Source: Tubulanus polymorphus
Lineage: Eukaryota; Nemertea; Palaeonemertea; Tubulaniformes; Tubulanidae
Reading direction: 5' to 3'
Assembly (NCBI RefSeq): GCF_964204645.1
Contig: NC_134027.1
Coordinates: 16,418,485 to 16,482,484, forward strand
Length of the DNA: 64,000 nt
The position numbers and the translations under genes are program-made. Of this stretch, positions 52,651 to 64,000 are shown piece after piece; within the stretch, counting starts at the first letter, position 1, and each line of letters starts with the position of its first letter. The notes beneath the pieces were generated by a model. That model saw nothing but the letters and a program-made list of their open reading frames with translations. It had not been told where the DNA came from and searched no databases.

Positions 52651-53188
52651 GTTCGACCAAAAAACTTAATGTTCCGACAAGAAAATCGTGTTCGAATGAA
52701 AACAATTCTGTTTGATCAAACAATACGCTTTTTGTTTGAACCAAAACTTTTCTTCATTCTGACAAAAAAATGTGTTCGAATAAAAAGCTATGTTATTGTT
52801 GAAATGAAAAACTTTGTCCCGGTTAAAAAAATTTGGTTGATCGAAAACAATTTTTTCGAATGAATGTTTGAATGATAACAATTCTGTACAATTGAACGAA
52901 ATACTTAATAATTTTGGTTTGGAGAAAAGACTTTTGACAATATACTTGTTCGAACGAAAACTTGATGTTCTGACAAGGAAATTCTGTTCAAATTAAAACG
53001 ATTCTGTTCGATCGAACGATTGTTCGAACAAAAAACCTTTCGTTTGGACAAAAAAAGTTTCTTCAACTTTGGTCTAACGATTTTTTCAAATTGGTTCAAT
53101 CGAAATAAATTTTGTTCCGACGAAAGAATTTTTAAGCGAAAGGTCCTATGAACGAAAAAAAAGATATTTCTGGGGCTCCGCAGTAAGC
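52651..53188. repeat. degenerate ttcgaa/gaaaac repeats
   Basis: Loose tandem of roughly 25-35-bp units with recurring gttcgaatgaaaac, caattctgtt and cgatcgaac motifs. It occupies the place where the 31-bp minisatellite stands in other copies. The unit is too diverged to define. Confidence 0.5.
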
Positions 53189-53192
53189 TTAA

Positions 53193-53518
53193 GCCGGACG
53201 TTGGTCGGCCTTCCGACGCGATGCGATCCTCGCGTTGCATCGTAAGTTTCGGCGCAAGTCGGTTGCGATACGATTGTCAGCGACTGTGTACGACTAGTTT
53301 CTGCCAGTCGCAAGAGCGTGAAGGTCGGTTGTGACAGTCGTGTCGCGTCACAGAAAGTAGAACACGTGCGACTCCTTGTGACTGGCATTGCTGACAGTCG
53401 CAACCCGTCGCAAGGGAGCGTAGGTCGATGAGTCGTTGCGACACAATCGTCGCTGGCGGTCGCAGTGTATGGCGTCGCAGTGAGTCACAAGCCATCGCAA
53501 AGCCGACCTACGTCCGGT
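53193..53518. mobile_element. GC-rich TTAA-flanked inverted-repeat element
   Basis: 326 bp between TTAA (53189-53192) and TTAA (53519-53522). The ends are GCCGGACGTTGGTCGGC and, read inward from the right, ACCGGACGTAGGTCGGC. The interior is packed with gtcgcaa/ttgcgac motifs in both orientations. The TTAA target suggests a Kolobok- or piggyBac-type MITE; TAA with a 3-bp target (Harbinger) is an alternative. Confidence 0.6.
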
Positions 53519-53534
53519 TTAAGTCATTAGCAAT

Positions 53535-54365
53535 TAATGAAATTAATGAATTGTCTCGGGCGATAAAACCAAAATAATGAATTGTCGCGGGCGACAAAAC
53601 CAAAATAATGAATAGTCTCGGGCGACAAAACCAAAATAATTAATTGTCACGGACGATAAAAACAAAATATTGAATTGTCGCGGGCGATAAAACCAAAATA
53701 ATGAATTATCGCGGGCGATAAAACCAAAATATTGAATTGTCGCGGGCGATAAAACCAAAATAATGAATTATCGCGGGCGATAAAATAAAAAAATATTGAA
53801 TTGTCGCGGGTGATAAAACCAAAATATTGAATTGTCGCGGGCGACAAAACCAAACTAATGAATTGTCGCGGGCGGCAAAACCAAAAAAAAAGAATTGTCG
53901 GGGCGACAAAACCAAAATAATGAATTGTCGCGGGCGACAAAACCAAAATGGTGAATTGTCCCGGGCGACAAAACCAAAATAATGAATTGTCGCGGGCGAT
54001 AAAACCGTAATAATGAATTGTCGCGGGTGATAAAACCAAAATAATGAATTTTCTCAGGCGACAAACACCAAAATAATGAATTATCGCGGGCGATAAAACC
54101 AAAATATTGAATTGTCGCGGGCGATCAAATCAAAATATTGAATTGTCGCGGGCGGCAAAACCAAAAATGAAAAATTTCGCGGGCGACAAAAACAAAATAT
54201 AAAACCAAAATAATGAATTGTCGCGGGCGACAAAACCAAAAAGAAGAATTGTCGCGGGCGACAAAACCAAGATAATGCATTGTCGCTGGCGATAAAACCA
54301 AAGTAATGAATTGTCGTGGGCGATAAAACCAAAATAATGAATTGTCGCGGGCGACAAAATCAAAA
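53535..54365. repeat. 31-bp minisatellite, long array 3
   Basis: About 27 units. The array runs into CAS copy 4 through the same junction (tcattgttttctcgcgtta) seen at 6000. Confidence 0.92.
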
Positions 54366-54374
54366 TCATTGTTT

Positions 54375-55405
54375 TCTCGCGTTAGTTTTGTCGTAATGTC
54401 GCCCTTATTTTCATATTCGTGTTTTTTATCTTATCAGCCACCATACTAAAGCTAATAAGGTCGCGTAAAACTCGATAAACACTTCAAGCGACACAGCGAA
54501 CGATCTCCTTTCCCCCACTGCGAACGCTTACTCCGAATGTCAAGTGTGAGTTCAGCATACGGATAGGAGTGTGTTATATACTTGTATTTAGTAAATACCT
54601 TGTGGATTTGACAATGATCGGTATGTACTGTAGGAAATATAGAGTATTGTCGGTATTGATATGGAGGCCCGCGGCCGAATAAAGTAATAATATTCTTTTA
54701 TTTTGATACCTCGTCGACATAACAGCTTTTCTCCGCTAAATCTCTTCGGCGTGTTTAGTTAAGGCCTACGACTCCCCGGTACACTTATGATTTATCTTAG
54801 TAAAAACACGGTAAATTTGGCAAAGAAAAATAGGTATTGCTAAATTAACTGCTTGACGCCCGCAGCCAAATCACTGGTAGTAATAAATTAATTTGAACTC
54901 GATTTGATTCTCAGAATGAGGAGAAACTCGCAGCTGATTCCCGGAACGACGATGTAGTGACACACGTCGATTTGTCGATGTGTACGGTTCGACAGTGCTT
55001 TTAAAATCTAAAGTAGTAAATTTCCTGTGTATCAGTAATATAATCTGATGAGGAAAATGGGTTACTGTTAAAATTAGTTTTTAAAAACTGCGACAGAATG
55101 TGCAATCTTTGGGTAATAAATTTGTTAATTTATGCTTGAATTGATAATCGATGTGACAATAAACGTGCGGTAGATTTCGGAAAGACGACTTAGAAAAACA
55201 TGTCGGCTCTTTGAATGGGGCTCAATTTTCGATGTTTACGGCCCGACAGTGCTTTTGTAACGTTGATTCTTCAAAATTCGCACGGAGTATTTGTAGATCG
55301 AACTGAGCTGAATGATATTAGACGGATTGTATCGGCAACAGCGGTAATGTAAAAAAGCTTTGTAAGTCATGTACTTTTGACAAAAAATGTGTGGAAAAAA
55401 AAAAT
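54375..55405. repeat. CAS cassette, copy 4 (uninterrupted)
   Basis: Complete CAS. It gives the empty site of the 13.9-kb insertion (gacgcccgcagcc at ~54855) and of the Polinton-type terminus at 6607 (cacacgtcgatttgtcg, ~54961). Confidence 0.85.
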
Positions 55406-55475
55406 AATAATAATAATAAATATAGCTGCAAAGCAGCGATAACGGGTTTTCTGCACAGTCTTAGAATCCTGTTCA

Positions 55476-55770
55476 ACGGTGGATTTCAACAAAGCATTTG
55501 ATAAGGCTCAACATCAGCCATTACTAAACAGGCTATTAGGAAACAGTATCAATGATAGGTTGCCCAAATGGCTCAGCAGTTATCTCTGAACGGAAACTTG
55601 TAACCGAAATCAACGGAACGCCTCATCTTGGAATGAGACGGTCTAACTAGTGGAGTCACGCAAGGTAGTATCCTAAGTCATCTTCTGTTTAATGTCCTGA
55701 CAAATGACATACACAGTAATCCACAATATACCAGACCGAGTAAATTTCCAAAACGACCTTAACACACTGT
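55476..55770 (+). pseudogene. LINE RT fragment, copy 4
   Basis: As at 1183, including the frame change after SSYL and the taactagtgg stop region before the TQGSIL block. Confidence 0.7.
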
Positions 55771-55799
55771 TCGACCAAAAACTTAATGTTCCGACAAAT

Positions 55800-56070
55800 C
55801 CACGGGCGACAAAACCAAAATATTGAACTGTCACGGGCGACAAAACAAAAATAATAAATTGTCGCAGGCGATAAAACCAAAATAATGAATTGTCGCGGGC
55901 GATAAAACCACAATAATGAATTGTCGCGTGCGTTAAAACCAAAATATTGAATTGTCGCGGGCGATAAAACCAAAGTAATGAATTGTCGCGGATATAAAAA
56001 CAAAATATTGAATTGTTGCGTGCGACAAAACCAGAATAATAAATTGTCGCGGGCGACAAAACCAAACTAG
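55800..56070. repeat. 31-bp minisatellite, short array 4
   Basis: About nine units, ending at the M154 start (ctaggggtccaggg). Confidence 0.9.
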
Positions 56071-56072
56071 GG

Positions 56073-57478
56073 GTCCAGGGACATCATGCTCACTTGGGAA
56101 GTGGTTTCAAATGCTCAACAATCTAACAATTTCAATACATAACGCCCTCTAGTGACCATATACAAAAACCTATGACCTTGAAACCCACCTAAATCATAGA
56201 ACATGTGAGAAGCTATGATTTTGTAATTGATTGTGATAACAAAATATGCCTCGTTACCAATTTAATATGGAAATACTAAGTTATTCTACTATTCAACGCC
56301 CCCTGGTGACCATATGCAAAACCCAATGACCTTAAAACTCACCGCAATCGTAGTACATGTCATGAAATACAACTTTGCAATTGATCATAGTAACAAAATA
56401 TGCCTAGGTACCAATCTAATAAGGAAATACTAAGCCATTCTACTATTCAACGACCCCTGGTGACTATATGGAATAACTAATGTCCTTAAAAACTCACCAC
56501 AATCATAGAAGATGTCATAAACTACAACTTTGCAATTGATCATGGTAACAAACATGCCTAGGTACCAATCTAATAAGGAAAAACTAAGCTTTTCTACTAT
56601 TCAACGCCCCCTGGTGACTATATGGAATAACTAATGTCCTTAAAAACTCACCACAATAATAGAGGATGTCATGACCTACAACTTTGCAATTGATCATGGT
56701 TACAAAATATGCCTTCGTACAAATATAATATAGCAATACTAAGTTATTGTATTATTCAACGCCCCCTGATGGCCACATACAAAAACAAATGACCTTGAAA
56801 CTCACCAAAATCATAGAGCACGTTATGGGCTACAACTTTCCAATTGAATATAGTAACACAATATGCTTAGGTATCAATTTAATGTGGAAAAACTTTTTCC
56901 CACCTACGAATGAGTACTGATGACACCAAGATGGCCGCCAATTGCGTCATAATTGGCTGATCAAAATACCTGTCCCAGGTATAAAACATCCCTCTCTAAA
57001 GAATACCCATCAGCAATTGCAATGAGAAATGGCAAACCAGTAGGAAGCTTCGTGACCTAGAATTCTGGCCAAAATTTTTGGGCACTAAAAAGGTCATAGG
57101 ACGGCCATCTTGAGTCAGATCGACCCAATTTTCTTATGCTGATGGGCCTTTGGTAGATTCAAATATAAACGAAAGATCAAGGTAATTGATCAAAGCGTCT
57201 TCAAAATTTCCCACGAAAACTTCGAAAATGTTTAAAAAGTGCTGATTTTGGTAAACAAAAATGGCTGCCAGTCGGCCATCTTGAATCTGACAGGGCCAGT
57301 TTTTGGGCTGACGATGTGTCTAGGGTAGATACATGTATAAACTAAATATCAAGACATTACCTTGAAGCGTCTTCAAAATTTCCCAAAATAACTGGATTCC
57401 GTCTATGGACGGACGGACGGACGAAGAGTTAACGCAATAGCCCGCTGGGACTGAAGTCCCAAGTGGACTGAAAAAGAA
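56073..57478. repeat. M154 module with GACGG tail, second full copy
   Basis: Same structure as 30246-31507, with five ~154-bp repeats, a GACGG run (57411-57424) and the terminal hairpin GGGACT-GA-AGTCCC (57445-57460) followed by aagtggactga. Confidence 0.8.
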
Positions 57479-59115
57479 TTGTCGCGGGCGACAAACCCAA
57501 ACTAATGAATTGTCGCGGGTAATAAAACCAAAATATTGAATTGTCGCGGGCGATAAAACAAAAATATTGAATTGTCGCGGGCGATAAAACCAAACTAATG
57601 AATTGTCGCGGGCGACAAAAACAAAATAATGAATTGTCAGGTGCGACAAAACCAAAATAATGAATTCTCGCAGGCGATAAAACCAAAGTAATGAATTGTC
57701 GTGAGCGATAAAACCAAAATATTGAATTTTTCGCGGGCGACAAAACCAAAATATTGAATTGTCGCGGGCGATAAAACCAAAATAATGAATTGTCTCGGGC
57801 GACAAAACCAAAATAATGAATAATCGCGGGCGACAAAACCAAAATATTGAATTGTCGCTGGCAACAAAACCAAAAAAAATTGTCGCGGACGACAAAAACA
57901 AAATATTAAATAAAAAATAATGAATTGTCTCGGGCGATAAAACCACAATAATGAATTGTCGCAGATGAAAAAACCAAAATGGTGAATTGTCGCGGGCGAC
58001 AAAACCAAAATAATGAATTGTCGCGGGCGAGAAAACCAAAAAAAAAAATTGTCGCGGGCGACAAAAATAAAATATAAAACCAAAATAATGAATTGTCGCG
58101 GGCGACAAAACCAAAACAATGAATTGTCGGTGGCGATAAAACCAAAGTAATGAATTGTGGTGGGCGATAAAACCAAAATATTGAATTTTTCGCGGGCGAC
58201 AAAACCAAAATATTGAATTGTCGCGGGCGATAAAACCAAAATAATGAATTGTCTCGGGCGTCAAAACCAAAATAATGAATTGTCGCGGGCGACAAAACCA
58301 AAACAATGAATTGTCGCTGGCGATAAAACCAAAGTAATGAATTGTCGCGGGCGATAAAACCAAAATATTGAATTTTTCGCGGGCGACAAAACCAAAATAT
58401 TGAATTGTCGCTGGCGATAAAACCAAAATAATGAATTGTCTCGGGCGACAAAACCAAAATAATGAATTATCGCGGGCGACAAAACCAAAATATTAAATTG
58501 TCGCGGGCAACAAAACCAAAAAAAATTGTCGCGGACGACAAAAACAAAATATTAAATAAAAAATAATGAATTGTCTCGGGCGATAAAACCACAATAATGA
58601 ATTGTCGCAGATGAAAAAACCAAAATGGTGAATATTCGCGGGCGACAAAACCAAAATAATGAATTGTCGCGGGCGATAAAACCGTAATAATGAATTGTCG
58701 CCGGCGATAAAACCAAAATAATGAATTGTCTCGGGCAACAAAACCAAAATAATGAATTATCGCAGGCGATAAAACCAAAATATTGAATTGTCGCAGGCGA
58801 TAAAACCAAAATATTGAATTGTCGCGGGCGAGAAAACCAAAAAAAAAAAATTGTCGCGGGCGACAAAAACAAAATATAAAACCAAAATAATGAATTGTCG
58901 CGGGCGACAAAACCAAAATAATGAATTGTCGCTGGCGATAAAACCAAAGTAGTGAATTGTCGTAGGCGATAAAACCAAAATATTGAATTTTCGCGGGCGA
59001 CAAAACCAAAATAATGAATTGTCGCAAGCGATAAAACCAAAATAATGAATTGTCGCGGGCGATAAAACCAAAATATTGAATTGTTGCGTGTGACAAAACC
59101 AAAATAATGAATTGT
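57479..59115. repeat. 31-bp minisatellite, long array 4
   Basis: About 52 units, including an internal higher-order duplication: the run from ttaaataaaaaataatgaattg recurs at 57907 and 58554. It joins CAS copy 5 directly. Confidence 0.92.
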
Positions 59116-59117
59116 CG

Positions 59118-60030
59118 TAATGTCGCCCTCATTTGCATATTCGTGTTTTTTTTCCCCCACAGCGAACGCTTACTCCGAATGTCAAGTGTGAGTCCAGCAT
59201 ACGGATAGGAGTGTGTTATATACTTGTATTTAGTAAATACCTTGTGCATTTGACAATGATCGGTATGTACTGTAGGAAATATAGAGTATTGATAAATGGT
59301 TGAAGCCCGCGGCCGAATAAAGTAATATATTCTTTTATTTTGATACCTCGTCGACATAACAGCTTTTCTCCGCCATATCTCTTCGGCCTGTTTAGTTTAG
59401 GCCTACGATTCCCCGGTACACTAAAGATTTATCTTAGTAAATACACGGTTAATTCGGTAAAGAAAAATAGGTATTGTTAAACTAACTTCTTGAAACCCGC
59501 AGCCAAATCACTGGTAGTAATAAATTAATTTGTACTCGATTTGATTCTCATGATGAGGAGAAACTCGCAGCTCATCCCCGGAACGTCGATGTAGTAACAC
59601 ACGTCGATTCGTCGATGTTTACGGCTCGACAGTGCTTTTAAAATCTAAAGTAGTAAATTTCCAGTGTATCGGTAATATGATTTGATGAGGAAAATGGGCT
59701 ATTGTTAAAATCACTGTTTGAAGACCGCGACTGAATGTGAAGTCTGCGGCAATAAATTAGTTCATTTATACTTGAATTGATAATCGAAGTGACAGTTGGC
59801 CTGCGGGTTGATTTCGGGATGACGACTCGAAAAACATGTCGCCCCATTGAATGGGGCTAAATTGTCGATGTTTACAGCCCGACAGCGCATTTGTAACGAT
59901 GATTCGTGAAAAAACACGCGGGCTATTTGTAGATCTCAGTGAGCTGAACGATATTATATGGATTGTATGTGAAACAGCGGTAAGGTAACAAAGCCTATGT
60001 TCTTTTGGTAAAAATAGTGTGGAAGAAAAT
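59118..60030. repeat. CAS cassette, copy 5 (5' shortened)
   Basis: Lacks the first ~100 bp (from ttatcagccaccatac to aacgatctcc) present at 6080 and 54430. The rest follows copy 2 closely without the inserted terminus. Confidence 0.82.
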
Positions 60031-60096
60031 AATAATAAATATAGCTGCAAAGCAGCGATAACGGGTTTTCTGCACAGTCTTAGAATCCTGTTCAAC

Positions 60097-60390
60097 GGTG
60101 GATTTCAACAAAGCATTTGATAAGGTTCAACATCAGCCATTACTAAAGAGGCTATTAGGAAACAGTATCAATGATAGGTCGTTAAAATGGCTCAGCAGTT
60201 ATCTCTGAACGGAAACTTGTAACCGAAATCAACGGAACGCCTCATCTTGGAATGAGACGGTCTAACTAGTGGAGTCACGCAAGGTAGTATCCTAAGTCGT
60301 CTTCTGTTTAATGTCCTGACAAATGACATACACAGTAATCCACAATATACCAGACCGAGTAAATTTCCAAAACGACCTTAACACACTGTT
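60097..60390 (+). pseudogene. LINE RT fragment, copy 5
   Basis: Same lesions as the other four copies. It shares gtcgttaaaatgg with copy 2 (instead of gcccaaatgg). Confidence 0.7.
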
Positions 60391-60412
60391 CGACGAAAAA
60401 ACTTAATGTTCC

Positions 60413-60795
60413 GACAAAACCAAAATATTGAATTGTCACGGGCGACAAAACAAAAATAATGAATTGTCGCGGGCAATAAAACCAAAATAATGAATTGTCG
60501 CGGGCGATAAAACCAAAATTATGAATTGTCGCGGGTGACAAAACCAAAATATTGAATTGTCACGGGCGACAAAACAAAAATAATGAATTGTCGCGGGCGA
60601 TAAAACCAAAATAATGAATTGTCGCGGGCGATAAAACCACAATAATGAATTGTCGCGGGCGTTAAAACCAAAATATTGAATTGTCGCGGCGATAAAACCA
60701 AAATGATGAATTGTCGCAGACGACAAAAACAAAATATTGAATTGTTGCGTGCGACAAAACCAGAATAATGAATTGTCGCGGGAGACAAAACCAAA
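60413..60795. repeat. 31-bp minisatellite, short array 5
   Basis: About twelve units. From 60481 on it is repeated at 62071, with an offset of 1590 bp. Confidence 0.9.
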
Positions 60796-60796
60796 C

Positions 60797-61062
60797 TAGG
60801 GGTCCAGGGACACCATGCTCACTTGGGAAGTGGTTTCAAATGCTCAACAATCTAACAATTTCAATACATAACGCCCTCTAGTGACCATATACAAAAACCA
60901 ATGACCTTGAAACCCATAGATACATGTATAAACCAAATATCAAGACATTACCTTGAAGCGTCTTCAAAACTTCCCAAAATAACTGGATTCCGCCTATGGA
61001 CGGACGGGCGAAAAGTGAACACAATAGCCCGCTGGGACTAAATTCCCAAGTGGACTGAAAAA
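60797..61062. repeat. M154 module, internally deleted
   Basis: Only the first ~120 bp and the last ~150 bp remain, joined at gaaaccca|tagatacatg (about 60916). The GACGG run is reduced to gacggacggg. The same deletion is seen at 62387-62652. Confidence 0.8.
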
Positions 61063-61064
61063 GA

Positions 61065-62385
61065 ATTGTCACGGGCAACAAAACCAAACTAATGAATTGT
61101 CGCGGGTGATAAAACCAAAATATTGAATTATCGCGGGCGACAAAACCAAACTAATGAATTGTCGCGGGCGATAAAACCAAACTAATGAATTGTCGCGGGC
61201 GATAAAACAAAAATATTGAATTGTCGCGGGCGATAAAACCTAAATAATGAATTGTCTCGGGCAATAAAACAAAAATATTGAATTGTCGCGGGCGATAAAA
61301 CCAAAATAATGAATTGTCTCGGGCGATAAAACCAAAATAATGAATTGTCGCGGGCGACAAAACCAAAATAATGAATTGTCGCGGACGATAAACACAAAAT
61401 ATTGAATTGTCGCGGGCGACAAAACCAAAATAATGAATTGTCGCGGGCGATAAAACCAAACTAATGAATTGTCGCGGGCGATAAAACAAAAATATTGAAT
61501 TGTCGCGGGCGATAAAACAAAAATAATGAATTGTCGCGGGCGATAAAACCAAAATAATGAATTGTCGCTGGAGATAAAACCAAAGTAATGAATTGTCGTG
61601 GGCGATAAAACCAAAATATTGAATTGTCGCGGGCGACAAAACCAAATTAATGAATTTTTGCGGGGGACAAAACCAAAAAAAGAATTGTCGGGGCGACAAA
61701 ACCAAAATAATGAATTGTCGCGGGCGACAAAACCAAAATGGTGAATTGTCGCGGGCGATAAAACCAAAATAATGAATTATCGCGGGCGACAAAACCAAAC
61801 TAATGAATTTTCGCGGGCGACAAAACCAAAAAAAGAATTGTCGGGGCGACAAAACCAAAATAATGAATTGTCGCGGGCGACAAAACCAAAAGATGGAATT
61901 GTCGCGGGCGACAATACCAAAAAAAAAGAATTGTCAGGGCGACAAAACCAAAATAATGAATTGTCGCGGGCGATAAAACCAAACTAATGAATTGTCGCGG
62001 GCGATAAAACAAAAATATTGAATTGTCGCGGGCGATAAAACAAAAATAATGAATTGTCGCGGGCGATAAAACCAAAATAATGAATTGTCGCGGGCGATAA
62101 AACCAAAATTATGAATTGTCGCGGGTGACAAAACCAAAATATTGAATTGTCACGGGCGACAAAACAAAAATAATGAATTGTCGCGGGCGATAAAACCAAA
62201 ATAATGAATTGTCGCGGGCGATAAAACCACAATAATGAATTGTCGCGGGCGTTAAAACCAAAATATTGAATTGTCGCGGCGATAAAACCAAAATGATGAA
62301 TTGTCGCAGACGACAAAAACAAAATATTGAATTGTTGCGTGCGACAAAACCAGAATAATGAATTGTCGCGGGAGACAAAACCAAA
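61065..62385. repeat. 31-bp minisatellite, long array 5 including a second short-type array
   Basis: About 42 units. The last part (62071-62385) is a copy of 60481-60795. Confidence 0.92.
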
Positions 62386-62386
62386 C

Positions 62387-62652
62387 TAGGGGTCCAGGGA
62401 CACCATGCTCACTTGGGAAGTGGTTTCAAATGCTCAACAATCTAACAATTTCAATACATAACGCCCTCTAGTGACCATATACAAAAACCAATGACCTTGA
62501 AACCCATAGATACATGTATAAACCAAATATCAAGACATTACCTTGAAGCGTCTTCAAAACTTCCCAAAATAACTGGATTCCGCCTATGGACGGACGGGCG
62601 AAAAGTGAACACAATAGCCCGCTGGGACTAAATTCCCAAGTGGACTGAAAAA
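62387..62652. repeat. M154 module, internally deleted, second copy
   Basis: Copy of 60797-61062 at an offset of 1590 bp with the same internal deletion junction. Confidence 0.85.
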
Positions 62653-62654
62653 GA

Positions 62655-64000
62655 ATTGTCACGGGCAACAAAACCAAACTAATGAATTGTCGCGGGTGAT
62701 AAAACCAAAATATTGAATTATCGCGGGCGACAAAACCAAACTAATGAATTGTCGCGGGCGATAAAACCAAACTAATGAATTGTCGCGGGCGATAAAACAA
62801 AAATATTGAATTGTCGCGGGCGATAAAACCTAAATAATGAATTGTCTCGGGCAATAAAACAAAAATATTGAATTGTCGCGGGCGATAAAACCAAAATAAT
62901 GAATTGTCTCGGGCGATAAAACCAAAATAATGAATTGTCGCGGGCGACAAAACCAAAATAATGAATTGTCGCGGACGATAAACACAAAATATTGAATTGT
63001 CGCAGGCGATAAAACCGAAATAATGAATTATCGCGGGCGATAAAACCAAAACATTGAATTGTCGTGGGCGATAAAACCAAAATAATGAATTGTCGCGGGC
63101 GACAAAACCAGAAACAAGAATTGTCGCGGGCGACAAAACCAAAATAATGAATTGTCGCTGGAGATAAAACCAAAGTAATGAATTGTCGTGGGCGATAAAA
63201 CCAAAATATTGAATTGTCGCGGGCGACAAAACCAAATTAATGAATTTTTGCGGGGGACAAAACCAAAAAAAGAATTGTCGGGGCGACAAAACCAAAATAA
63301 TGAATTGTCGCGGGCGACAAAACCAAAATGGTGAATTGTCCAGGCGACAAAACCAAAATAATGAATTGTCGCGGGTGATAAAACCAAAATAATGAATTGT
63401 CGCGGGCGATAAAACCAAAATAATGAATTGTCTCGGGCGACAAAACCAAAATAATGAATTGTCGCGGGCGATAAAACCAAAATAATGAATTATCGCGGGC
63501 GACAAAACCAAACTAATGAATTTTCGCGGGCGACAAAACCAAAAAAAGAATTGTCGGGGCGACAAAACCAAAATAATGAATTGTCGCGGGCGACAAAACC
63601 AAAATAATGAATTGTCGCGGGCGATAAAACCAAACTAATGAATTGTCGCGGGCGATAAAACAAAAATATTGAATTGTCGCGGGCGATAAAACAAAAATAA
63701 TGAATTGTCGCGGGCGATAAAACCAAAATAATGAATTGTCGCTGGAGATAAAACCAAAGTAATGAATTGTCGTGGGCGATAAAACCAAAATATTGAATTG
63801 TCGCGGGCGACAAAACCAAATTAATGAATTTTTGCGGGGGACAAAACCAAAAAAAGAATTGTCGGGGCGACAAAACCAAAATAATGAATTGTCGCGGGCG
63901 ACAAAACCAAAATGGTGAATTGTCGCGGGCGACAAAACCAAAATGGTGAATTGTCGCGGGCGATAAAACCAAAATAATGAATTATCGCGGGCGACAAAAC
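62655..64000. repeat. 31-bp minisatellite, long array 6, runs off the window
   Basis: About 43 units to the end of the window. The first ~345 bp repeats 61065-61408. A unit block with aatttttgcgggggacaaaa occurs at 63242 and again at 63822 (and at 61652). Confidence 0.92.

Noticed and set aside
1505-64000. CRISPR-like appearance of 31-bp repeats
   Set aside because: Units are contiguous with no unique spacers, and the rest of the window is animal DNA.

Overview
The window is repeat-rich animal nuclear DNA. Everything recognisable is a eukaryotic mobile element or a satellite-like repeat: a Polinton/adintovirus-like remnant, a DIRS/PAT-like tyrosine-recombinase retrotransposon with splice signals, a LINE with an SGNH-type ORF1, MULE-like, piggyBac-like and smaller inverted-repeat elements, and tRNA-like SINE heads. 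The style of the repeats (GACGG runs, frequent AGGCCTA, Polinton plus DIRS) suggests a marine invertebrate, perhaps a lophotrochozoan such as a mollusc. That placement is inference. No rRNA, CRISPR array or bacterial operon is visible.

Layout. 1-7365: a composite macro-repeat made of five modules in fixed order: a ~1-kb cassette (called CAS here), a dead reverse-transcriptase fragment, a short 31-bp minisatellite, a module of ~154-bp repeats (M154), and a long 31-bp minisatellite leading into the next CAS. The same order recurs at 29014-32296 and 53535-64000, so the window looks like a tandem macrosatellite broken up by insertions. 8190-9128: piggyBac-like deletion derivative. 9212-9574: LINE ORF1 fragment. 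9575-14980: Polinton-like remnant (capsid-like fragment, small unknown protein, frameshifted protein-primed-type DNA polymerase B, zinc-finger protein) ending in a 394-bp hairpin. 15095-29013: a 13.9-kb insertion with matching inverted termini that splits one CAS copy cleanly. It carries inverted subterminal tandem repeats, a MULE-like copy, a broken LINE (19080-25090) and a small inverted-repeat element.

32300-36375: mostly unique DNA with a weak candidate transcript, a 271-bp inverted-repeat element and 20-bp palindromic repeats. 36376-46149: a DIRS/PAT-like element with diagnostic split direct repeats (A1 ... B1 A2 B2), gag, RT-RNase H and tyrosine recombinase. Its gag is interrupted by a MULE-like element (37944-40609, 9-bp target duplication), and several of its gene junctions look like spliceosomal introns. 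46769-47789: a candidate small host gene with three tandemly duplicated leader exons, a two-exon 56-residue reading frame and a poly(A) signal. This is the only plausible cellular protein gene. 49838-52206: a third MULE-like copy. 53193-53518: a TTAA-flanked GC-rich element. The rest returns to the macro-repeat.

All element genes carry at least one frameshift, stop, truncation or insertion, except the tyrosine recombinase and the small Polinton ORFs. The most useful leads are the 13.9-kb element with an identifiable empty site, the intron-bearing DIRS element, the macro-repeat that propagates one dead RT fragment, and the small spliced gene.
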